From NCBI GenBank assembly GCA_040398525.1, contig JBBATY010000015.1, positions 7,045 through 71,044 of the forward strand: a DNA stretch of 64,000 bases, written 5' to 3'. Made by a program: the position numbers and the translations under genes. Positions 1-6,352 of this stretch are shown here, in pieces. Source of the DNA: VFMC01 sp040398525. Lineage in GTDB: Bacteria; Actinomycetota; Acidimicrobiia; Acidimicrobiales; Ilumatobacteraceae. Each line of letters begins with the position of its first letter. The first letter of the stretch is position 1. The notes beneath the pieces are model-generated. The model was not told the DNA's origin and made no database searches. It saw only the letters and a program-made list of their open reading frames with translations.

Positions 1-1
1 A

Positions 2-655
2 CCTCCGTCGACGGTGTTCATCGTGCTCGCCGACACGATCACACCCGACCTCGTCACCATCGCCTCGCGCTGCGTGCGCATCGAGTTCGGCGCGATCGAT
101 CAGGCCCAGATCGAGCGGGTGCTCCTGGCCGAGGGGGCCGACCCCGATCGGGCTGCGATGGCGGCGCGCTCGGCAGCCGGCAACCTCGACCGTGCACGCG
201 TGCTGGTGAGTGACGACAGCCTGGTGCGACGTCGCGCCGCCTTCGCCGCCGTGCCCCGCCGCCTCGACGGTCGCGGCGCCACCGTGGCCACCTTGGCCGA
301 CGAGATCACGCGGCTCGCCGACGAGGCCGCTGCCGCGCTCACCCCGCGGCACGAGGCGCAGGTGGCAGCACTCGAGGAGCGCATCGCCACCACGGGCGAG
401 CGCGGCAGCGGGCGCAAGGCACTCGAGGATCAGCACAAGCGCGAGATCCGCCGGTTCCGCACCGACGAACTACGTGCCGGCCTCGGCGTCATCGCCGGCG
501 CCTATCGCGACGCAGCGGTCGAGGGGCGCGGTGTGCGCCCGGAGGTGCACATCCACGCCGTCGAGCGCATCCACCGGACCCTCGAGGCACTCGACCGCAA
601 CCCGAACGAGGCCTTGTTGCTGCAGAGCCTGCTGCTCGACCTGCCGTCGATCTGA
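2..655 (+). CDS. holB: DNA polymerase III subunit delta' (C-terminal part, cut by window edge)
   Basis: The reading frame is open to the left edge, so the start lies outside the window and 217 residues are visible. The first visible residues (PPSTVFIVLADT) match the sensor-1 stretch after the Walker B motif of clamp-loader AAA+ subunits. A helical C-terminal collar-like region follows. Delta' is the clamp-loader subunit that helps open and load the beta clamp. The length after the sensor motif fits HolB better than DnaX, which would be longer and repeat-rich. The stop is at 653-655, and a flavoprotein gene follows after 39 nt on the same strand. The assignment rests on this short motif and the overall length, so DnaX-like alternatives are not fully excluded. 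Confidence 0.7.
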   Translation, partial: PPSTVFIVLADTITPDLVTIASRCVRIEFGAIDQAQIERVLLAEGADPDRAAMAARSAAGNLDRARVLVSDDSLVRRRAAFAAVPRRLDGRGATVATLADEITRLADEAAAALTPRHEAQVAALEERIATTGERGSGRKALEDQHKREIRRFRTDELRAGLGVIAGAYRDAAVEGRGVRPEVHIHAVERIHRTLEALDRNPNEALLLQSLLLDLPSI

Positions 656-694
656 CCGGGCGGGTGGCAGCGCCGCTGCGGCTACGGTCGCGCC

Positions 695-1183
695 ATGCCT
701 GCGCTGAGCCCCGACGATGTCGCTGCCTTCCTCGCCGAGCCCGGCCACCTGGCCCGCATCGGCACCACCGATGCCGACGGTATGCCCCGCGTGCTGCCGC
801 TGTGGTTCATCGTCCACGACGGCGCGATCTGCTTCACGCCGCGCCAGCCGGCGGTGATCTGGCACAACCTGCTGCGCGACCCACGGGTGGGCATCAGCAT
901 CGACGAGGAGGCCAGCCCGTACCGCAAGGTCGTCGTGCAAGGGGTTGCCGAAGTGCTCCATCAGCCGGGCGACGACGACGCCTGGCGGCCGCTCTACCGG
1001 GCGATCGCGTCGCGGTACACACCGGTCGAGTGGGCCGACGCCTATGTCGACACCACCAGCGACCAGCCACGGGCCCTGTGCGCCGTGCGGCTCGACGCAC
1101 CCACCACACGGCTGCAGACCTGGCGGATGCCGGTGCGCGGCGAGGACCCGAAAGGCATCTGGCATCCGCGCTACTACGTGTAG
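695..1183 (+). CDS. PPOX-family flavin/F420-dependent oxidoreductase
   Basis: This 162-residue protein has the split-barrel layout of pyridoxamine 5'-phosphate oxidase-like proteins. An early strand reads ARIGTTDADGMPRVLPLWF, followed by HNLLRDPRVGISID and a long middle helix. Members bind FMN or F420 and reduce or oxidise small cofactors; the substrate cannot be read from the sequence. The C-terminal WHPRYYV is typical of the actinobacterial branch. A -10 hexamer TACGGT at 683-688 lies 6 nt before the ATG and there is no Shine-Dalgarno, so the transcript is probably leaderless. The tRNA-Thr gene follows. Confidence 0.75.
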   Translation: MPALSPDDVAAFLAEPGHLARIGTTDADGMPRVLPLWFIVHDGAICFTPRQPAVIWHNLLRDPRVGISIDEEASPYRKVVVQGVAEVLHQPGDDDAWRPLYRAIASRYTPVEWADAYVDTTSDQPRALCAVRLDAPTTRLQTWRMPVRGEDPKGIWHPRYYV

Positions 1184-1218
1184 GTGCCGGTGCGCGCTCG
1201 GTAGACTGCCGAGCCGTC

Positions 1219-1294
1219 GCCCAGATAGCTCAGTCGGCAGAGCATTTCACTCGTAATGAAAAGGTCGAGGGTTCGATTCCCTCTCTGGGCTCCA
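1219..1294 (+). tRNA. tRNA-Thr (anticodon CGT)
   Basis: The acceptor stem GCCCAGA (1219-1225) pairs perfectly with TCTGGGC (1284-1290). The D-loop, T-loop (GGTTCGATTCC) and an anticodon stem TTTCA/TGAAA around loop CTCGTAA are all present, giving anticodon CGT, which reads ACG. The 3' CCA is encoded (1292-1294). A TAGACT hexamer at 1202-1207 is a plausible -10 for this gene. Confidence 0.95.
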
Positions 1295-1381
1295 TGTGAA
1301 GTCGAGCTGTGGATGCAGCCTCGATACCGCCGTTCCGGCTCAGGCGGTGCAACGATCACGGGGATCCCCCTCCCGATTCCG

Positions 1382-2458
1382 ATGCGCACGAGACACACCC
1401 CTCCCTCCCGATCCGAGCTCCTGGCCACCGTGGCCACGGCGGCGGCGCTGTTGCTGGCGGGGTGCAGCTCCACCGAGGGTGGCGTGGCGAGCGCCGGCGA
1501 GCCGGGCATGGACCTGTCGACGACCGTGGTGGCCACTGTCGCCGCGTCGACGACGGTGGCACCTTCGACGACTGCGCCCGAGCCGGTGTGCGTCGTGGTG
1601 GCCGAGGCCGGCGATTCGCTCAGCGCGATCGCCGACCGCAGCGGCATCACCGTCGAGCAACTGCTGAAGGAGAACCTGCTCGATCCCTCGGCCATCTTCC
1701 ATCCCGGGCAGGAGTTCGACGTCTGCATCGGCGACGGCATCGATCTCGCCGACCCGACACTGCTCGAGCCGTCGCCCGACGCGGTGATGCGCCAGCAGAC
1801 CGAGCTCAACGAACTGCTCGCAACCACCTCGATGTTGCCGCTCGGTGTCGACGGCGACGCCGGCAGGTTGACCCGTCAGGCGCTCTGCGCGGCGCGGATG
1901 GGTCTCGGGCTGGAGGTGCACAACCGGAACCTCGTCGTCGGCAGCGACGAGGAGGCCACCATCTTCGCCGCGACCGAGCTCGGCATCCCCGAGGGTGCGC
2001 CGACTGATGCCGCCAAATGGATCCTCGTCGACCAGACCTGCCAGGTGATCTTCACCGGCGAAGGCGACGACCGGGTGGTCGATGTGTTCCCGACATCGAC
2101 GGGCGAGGAGGGCCACGAGACCTTCAACATCCGTGCTCGCGCGTTCCGGTTCGACCCGGCCGTCGACAACGAGGGATGGCACGACAGCTCGAGCTTCCCC
2201 GTCGAGGTCGACAACCCACTGAACGGCAACATGTACAAGCCGCTCTATTTCAACGACGGACAGGCGATCCACGGTGCGGAGTTCATCCCCCCGTTCCCGC
2301 GGAGCAAAGGCTGTGCTCGCACGTTCCCGAAGCATCAGGACATGATCATCGAGTGGCTCGGCCTGCAGGACCTGACCGACGCCACGTGGAAGGTCCGCGA
2401 GATCGGCGTCACGGTGCTCGTGAGGGGCCGCTACGTCGACCTCCCCGAGCTTCCCTGA
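1382..2458 (+). CDS. LysM and L,D-transpeptidase (YkuD) lipoprotein
   Basis: The 358-residue protein begins with a lipoprotein signal (LLLAGCSS, Cys at about 29). A Thr/Ser-rich linker follows, then a LysM domain (AEAGDSLSAIADRSGITVEQ). The C-terminal half is an L,D-transpeptidase domain with the catalytic signature IHGAEFIPPFPRSKGCARTF, containing the conserved His and the nucleophilic Cys. It should form or modify 3-3 peptidoglycan cross-links outside the membrane. I chose ATG 1382 because earlier in-frame starts lie inside tRNA-Thr. The stop abuts the stop of the convergent hydrolase with no gap (TGA at 2456-2458, TCA at 2459-2461). Confidence 0.85.
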   Translation: MRTRHTPPSRSELLATVATAAALLLAGCSSTEGGVASAGEPGMDLSTTVVATVAASTTVAPSTTAPEPVCVVVAEAGDSLSAIADRSGITVEQLLKENLLDPSAIFHPGQEFDVCIGDGIDLADPTLLEPSPDAVMRQQTELNELLATTSMLPLGVDGDAGRLTRQALCAARMGLGLEVHNRNLVVGSDEEATIFAATELGIPEGAPTDAAKWILVDQTCQVIFTGEGDDRVVDVFPTSTGEEGHETFNIRARAFRFDPAVDNEGWHDSSSFPVEVDNPLNGNMYKPLYFNDGQAIHGAEFIPPFPRSKGCARTFPKHQDMIIEWLGLQDLTDATWKVREIGVTVLVRGRYVDLPELP

Positions 2459-3187
2459 TCAGCCCCGGTCCGCCAGAGCGCCCAACGGGCCGGGGAGCCA
2501 CTCCTCGAGCCGCTCCCAGATGGCATCCGCGCTGTGTGCCAGCAGGTGGCCGTCGCCCGGTAGGGGCACGAGCTCACCCGAGCCGGCGATCGCCTGCACC
2601 ACGGCGCTCGCCTCGAACGGCAGGATCTCGTCGCGGTCGCCGTGGAACAGCAACAGCGGCGTGCCCTGCAGACCGCCGGCGACCTCGCACCCGGCCGACT
2701 GGGTGGCGAAGGTGACCACCCCGGTGACGAGCGGGTGCAGGCCCACCCCCACCCGCACGGCGACCGCACCCCCGAAGCTGTGGCCCATCACCACCACGCG
2801 CTCGGCCCCACCGCCGGCCGTGGCCAGCTGCACGGTGGCGGCCGCGTCGAGCGAGCACAGCTCGAGGTCGTTCGGCCGGCGGTACGACACACGGAGCACC
2901 GGCACCCCACGCGCCGACCACTCGACACCGAGCCGGTGGTAGAGGCTGTCGGCAGGCCCGAGCAGCCCGCCCATCGCTCCGCCGCACAGCACCAGCGCTG
3001 CCGGAGCGGCCTCGACGTGGTCGGGGGGTTCGTGCCACAGCACGGTGAGCAGCCCGCGCATCGTGTACAGCTCGACGTGGCGCAACGTCGGCGTCAGCAT
3101 CACGTCGGCGCTGGCGAGCACCCCGAGCGCGTCGAGCGGTGTTCCTGCGCCGTCGCTGTCGTCCCCGCGTGCACGATCGGCGCTCAT
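2459..3187 (-). CDS. alpha/beta hydrolase
   Basis: This 242-residue protein has the alpha/beta hydrolase nucleophile elbow GHSFGG, an acid-loop HGDRDEILP and a late His in GDGHLLAH, so a complete Ser-Asp-His triad is visible. The substrate is unknown. It is transcribed divergently from the MarR regulator that starts 21 bp away, a layout typical of a regulator and its target. ATG 3187 has a -10 TACCGT 7 nt upstream on the minus strand and no Shine-Dalgarno, pointing to a leaderless transcript. Longer in-frame starts would run through the MarR gene and were rejected. Confidence 0.75.
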   Translation of the reverse strand: MSADRARGDDSDGAGTPLDALGVLASADVMLTPTLRHVELYTMRGLLTVLWHEPPDHVEAAPAALVLCGGAMGGLLGPADSLYHRLGVEWSARGVPVLRVSYRRPNDLELCSLDAAATVQLATAGGGAERVVVMGHSFGGAVAVRVGVGLHPLVTGVVTFATQSAGCEVAGGLQGTPLLLFHGDRDEILPFEASAVVQAIAGSGELVPLPGDGHLLAHSADAIWERLEEWLPGPLGALADRG

Positions 3188-3208
3188 CGCAACTACGGTA
3201 GCCCCCTC
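3188..3208. promoter_or_regulatory. compact bidirectional promoter between hydrolase and marR genes
   Basis: Only 21 bp separate the two divergent start codons. The sequence TACGGTA at 3194-3200 supplies TACGGT for the plus strand (9 nt before ATG 3209) and TACCGT for the minus strand (7 nt before ATG 3187). The two -10 hexamers overlap by 5 bp, so RNA polymerase could not open both at once. This is inferred from sequence only. Confidence 0.55.
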
Positions 3209-3739
3209 ATGGCCCGCGAGTTCCCGGTCGACCTGCACGACCCAGCGCAACGCGACCTCGCGGTGCGGATCGGTCTCGCGTGGATCGAGATGCGACGCGG
3301 GGCTGCGATGAGCGGACTGCGCGAGTACCTGTTCGGCAGCGGTGACGACGCCCTCGAGCAGGGGCAGATGGACACCCTCGACCTGCTCGCCCAGCAGCCC
3401 TGCTGGCGGATGAGCGACCTCGCCGACGCGCTGCGCGTCGACCCGTCGACGGCCACCCGCGCCGTTCAGCGGCTCGAGAACGTGGGCCTCGCCCGGCGCG
3501 CCCAGTCCGACGGTGACGGGCGGGTCGTGATCGCCACCATCACCGAGGCGGGCCGGGGCAGGCACGCCGACGTCGCCGAGCGTCGCGGCCACGTGATGGC
3601 TCATCTGCTCAGTGCCTTCTCACCCCGCGAGCGTGAGCTGTTCGCATCGATGCTCGAGCGGTTCGTCACCCGTGTCGACGACTTCGTCGCCCGCCAGGAC
3701 GCCGAGCCGCGGCCTCGCCCCGGCGAGCGCGAGCAGTAG
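3209..3739 (+). CDS. MarR-family transcriptional regulator
   Basis: The 176-residue protein has the winged helix-turn-helix of MarR regulators: RMSDLADALRVDPSTATRAV is the helix-turn-helix, followed by the wing with DGDGRVV, flanked by dimerisation helices at both ends. Such proteins usually repress a divergent operon and respond to small phenolic or lipophilic ligands. The obvious candidate target is the alpha/beta hydrolase on the other strand. Its TAG stop at 3737 is also the first half of a TAGCGT hexamer (3737-3742) that could serve as -10 for the sigma factor gene downstream. Confidence 0.85.
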   Translation: MAREFPVDLHDPAQRDLAVRIGLAWIEMRRGAAMSGLREYLFGSGDDALEQGQMDTLDLLAQQPCWRMSDLADALRVDPSTATRAVQRLENVGLARRAQSDGDGRVVIATITEAGRGRHADVAERRGHVMAHLLSAFSPRERELFASMLERFVTRVDDFVARQDAEPRPRPGEREQ

Positions 3740-3750
3740 CGTCACCCACC

Positions 3751-4356
3751 ATGGCCGACCAGCGAGCGTTCAGCACCGACGCGCTCCAGTACGCGCCGCA
3801 GCTCTACAGCGCCGCGCTGCGCATGACGCGCAACCCGTCCGACGCCGAGGACCTCGTGCAGGAGACCTTTCTGCGCGCCTACCGCAGCTACGCCGGCTTC
3901 GAGGAGGGCACCAACCTGCGGGCGTGGTTGTTCCGGATCCTCACCAACACCTACATCAACTCCTACCGCGCCAAGCAGCGCCGGCCACAGGAGACCGAGC
4001 TCGGCGAGACCGACGAGCTGTACCTGTACCGCCGACTCGGCCGCATCGACACGGCGGCGCTCAGCGCCGAGGACCAACTACTCGACCTGTTCACCGACGA
4101 CGAGGTGAAGGCAGCACTCGAGGAGCTCCCCGATGCGTTCCGGCTGCCGGTGCTGCTCGCCGATGTCGAGGACTTCTCGTACAAGGAGATCGCCGAGGCG
4201 CTCGACATCCCGATCGGCACCGTGATGTCTCGGCTGCATCGGGGAAGAAAGGCGATGCATCGGCGGTTGTACGAGTTCGCTCAGGCTCGGGGGTTGATCC
4301 GGCCTGACGAAGACGACAACGGATCCGACCCTGCGAGCACGGTGGCCGATGGCTGA
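3751..4356 (+). CDS. sigR: ECF sigma factor, SigR/SigH type
   Basis: The 201-residue protein has region 2 (NPSDAEDLVQETFLRAYRSY, then WLFRILTNTYINSYRAKQR) and region 4 (LPDAFRLPVLLADVEDFSYK followed by IPIGTVMSRLHRGRKAMHR). The pattern is that of the redox-responsive SigR/SigH group, which directs transcription of thiol-stress genes. The next gene overlaps it by 8 nt and encodes a small zinc-binding anti-sigma factor, the expected RsrA partner. A TAGCGT hexamer lies 8 nt upstream of the ATG. Confidence 0.88.
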   Translation: MADQRAFSTDALQYAPQLYSAALRMTRNPSDAEDLVQETFLRAYRSYAGFEEGTNLRAWLFRILTNTYINSYRAKQRRPQETELGETDELYLYRRLGRIDTAALSAEDQLLDLFTDDEVKAALEELPDAFRLPVLLADVEDFSYKEIAEALDIPIGTVMSRLHRGRKAMHRRLYEFAQARGLIRPDEDDNGSDPASTVADG

Positions 4357-4597
4357 CTGCAACGAGACACTCCACGAGCTGTTCACCTTCCTCGATGGTG
4401 AACTGCCCGACGGGGCGCGCCACGAGGTGGTCGTGCACCTCGAAACCTGCCCGGACTGCCTGCAGGCGTTCGACTTCCACGCCGAGTTGAAGACCACGAT
4501 CGCTCGGAAGTGCCGCACCGACGAGATGCCGGCCGGTCTGCTCGACAAGATCCAGGCCTGCTTCGGCAGCGAACTGCTCGACGACCCGGCCGACTGA
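4349..4597 (+). CDS. rsrA: zinc-binding anti-sigma factor, RsrA type
   Basis: This 82-residue cytoplasmic protein has the ZAS signature H30-x3-C34-x2-C37 (HLETCPDC) plus an N-terminal Cys4. In RsrA such residues bind zinc, and disulfide formation releases the sigma factor under thiol oxidation. The gene overlaps the sigma gene by 8 nt (ATGGCTGA), so translation is coupled and the two proteins are made together. The length is slightly shorter than Streptomyces RsrA. The pairing with SigR is inferred from context and motif. Confidence 0.85.
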   Translation: MADCNETLHELFTFLDGELPDGARHEVVVHLETCPDCLQAFDFHAELKTTIARKCRTDEMPAGLLDKIQACFGSELLDDPAD

Positions 4598-4646
4598 CCG
4601 ACGTGCGAATGGGCGACAGCGCGCCGCATCTGGCTACGCTGTCATC

Positions 4647-4793
4647 ATGCTCGCGGCAAACGTCTGGCACTGGTGGATCGGTGTGCTCCTGGCACTCGGG
4701 AGCGCGGCAGCGGTGCTCTCCGTCGTCGGCGCGTACCTGAAGAGCGTCACCAGCCAGCGCTACCCGGGCAAGCGCCAGCGCAGCGAGGACTGA
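4647..4793 (+). CDS. small membrane protein of 48 residues
   Basis: The 48-residue protein begins MLAANVWHWWIGVLLALGSA, has one hydrophobic segment (about residues 8-32) and ends in a basic tail rich in Arg and Lys. I do not recognise a family with a known function. It is supported as a gene by a TACGCT hexamer (4635-4640) exactly 6 nt before the ATG, by its membrane-protein composition and by its fit just before tilS (4 nt gap). A single-pass inner-membrane protein with a cytoplasmic basic tail is likely. Confidence 0.6.
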   Translation: MLAANVWHWWIGVLLALGSAAAVLSVVGAYLKSVTSQRYPGKRQRSED

Positions 4794-4797
4794 CCCC

Positions 4798-5757
4798 ATG
4801 GGTGGGTCGCTGCCCCCCATGCCGGGTGCAGCGACGTCGTTCATCGAGCGGCTGCTGCCGCGCTGCTCGTTCCCTCCTGCGGGCACCCAGGTGACCTGTG
4901 CCGTGTCGGGCGGGGCCGACTCGACGGCGCTCGCCGTGCTTGCCGTGGCTGCAGGATGCACGGTCGACGTGGTGCATGTCGACCACGGGCTGCGGCCAGG
5001 CTCGGCCGACGAGGCCGAGGTCGTCGGGTTCACCGCCGCACGGCTCGGGGCATCGATGCGCTCGGTGCGCGTCGAGGTGGCCCCCGGCCCGAACCTCGAA
5101 GCCCGGGCACGCTCCGCCCGCTACGCGGCGCTGCCCACTGATGTCCTGACGGGCCACACCGCCGACGACCAGGCCGAGACGGTGCTCGTCAATCTGCTCC
5201 GCGGGGCCGCTGCGACCGGGCTGGCCGGCATGCGCCCCGGTGTGCGTCGACCGCTGCTCGGGCTGCGCCGCGCCGACACCGTCGAGCTGTGCGGTCTGGC
5301 AGGGCTGGCGGTGGTCGACGACGAGACCAACGGCGATCAACGCTTCGTGCGCAACCGGGTGCGGCACCGGGTGCTGCCGCTGCTCGCCGACGTGAGCGGG
5401 CGCGACCTGGTGCCGGTGCTGGTGCGCCAGGCCGACCTGCTGCGCGACGACGACGACCTGCTGACGGCGCTGGCCGGCCAGCTCGACGTCACCGACGCCC
5501 GCGCCCTGGCTGCCGCGCCGGTGCCGCTGGCGCGGCGAGCCGTCAGGAGCTGGCTGAGTGCCGCCGATGGCGAGATGCACCCACCGGATCTGGCGACGGT
5601 CGACCGGGTGCTCGAGGTGGCAGCGGGGCGCCGCGTGGCCTGCGAGGTGGCCGGTGGCCACCGGGTCGAACGGCACCGCCAACAGCTCGTGCTCACCATC
5701 ACGACAGCCCGGACGGAACCCGCTCCGCCCGCGACGGGTGGGGCGTCGGTCGGGTAA
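4798..5757 (+). CDS. tilS: tRNA(Ile)-lysidine synthase
   Basis: TilS attaches lysine to C34 of tRNA-Ile(CAU) using ATP, which converts both its codon and amino-acid identity. The 319-residue protein has the N-type PP-loop motif SGGADST near residues 37-43, followed by VVHVDHGLRPGSADEAE and the GHTADDQAETVL motif, both characteristic of TilS. The C-terminal substrate-binding region is short, as in other actinobacteria. It follows the 48-residue membrane-protein gene by 4 nt. The hpt and ftsH genes that often follow tilS are not present here. Confidence 0.92.
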   Translation: MGGSLPPMPGAATSFIERLLPRCSFPPAGTQVTCAVSGGADSTALAVLAVAAGCTVDVVHVDHGLRPGSADEAEVVGFTAARLGASMRSVRVEVAPGPNLEARARSARYAALPTDVLTGHTADDQAETVLVNLLRGAAATGLAGMRPGVRRPLLGLRRADTVELCGLAGLAVVDDETNGDQRFVRNRVRHRVLPLLADVSGRDLVPVLVRQADLLRDDDDLLTALAGQLDVTDARALAAAPVPLARRAVRSWLSAADGEMHPPDLATVDRVLEVAAGRRVACEVAGGHRVERHRQQLVLTITTARTEPAPPATGGASVG

Positions 5758-5795
5758 CGTGGTCTCTCGTACGTTCCTCCACCCCTGAGTCAGCG

Positions 5796-6305
5796 ATGCC
5801 ACCTCGTCTCCGTGGGAAGTGGGCCCTCGGGATCACTCCTCGCAACTTCACCTGGATCATGAAGGACAAGCTCGCGATCTGCGAGCGTCCCGGTGGCTAC
5901 GGCGACAACCATCGTCGGGTTCGGCGCCAGGAGGAGATCATCTGGCTGCGCGAGAACGGGTTCGGGTGCTTGATCAGCATCATCCCGGCACCGCACAACC
6001 TGCACAACTACGACGAGCTGTCGCTCCCCTATCGGCACCGGCCCTTCACCGGCCTCGACGATCTGGGCCAGTGGCTGCAGCGCTTCTATGTCGAGCTCGC
6101 CGAGCTGATGGCCAGCGGGGCCAAGGTCGTCGTGCACAACGAGCACGTCGACGACCGCCTGGTGGGCATCATGGGCGGCTACATCCGCTGGAGTGGATTG
6201 GTCGAGGAGCCGTCGCAGGCCATCACGGTCATCGAGCGCATCGCCGGTCGCCAGCTCGACCCGTTCGGCCGCAACGTCATGCTGATGGTGCACGAACTGC
6301 GCTAG
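5796..6305 (+). CDS. dual-specificity phosphatase-like protein lacking the catalytic cysteine
   Basis: The 169-residue protein resembles small protein tyrosine/dual-specificity phosphatases. An early WLRENGFGCLISII strand is followed by SLPYRHRPFTGLDDLGQWL and then by the P-loop position KVVVHNEHVDDRLVGIMGGY. The canonical signature is HC-x5-R; here it reads HN-x5-R (H-N-EHVDD-R), so the nucleophilic Cys is Asn while the Arg remains. It may bind phosphorylated ligands without hydrolysing them. There is no Shine-Dalgarno and no clear -10 close to the ATG. The family assignment is moderate. Confidence 0.55.
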   Translation: MPPRLRGKWALGITPRNFTWIMKDKLAICERPGGYGDNHRRVRRQEEIIWLRENGFGCLISIIPAPHNLHNYDELSLPYRHRPFTGLDDLGQWLQRFYVELAELMASGAKVVVHNEHVDDRLVGIMGGYIRWSGLVEEPSQAITVIERIAGRQLDPFGRNVMLMVHELR

Positions 6306-6352
6306 CAGCTCCGCCCGCGCCGGTCGGCGGGGCTCACCGCTGCAGGCTCAGG

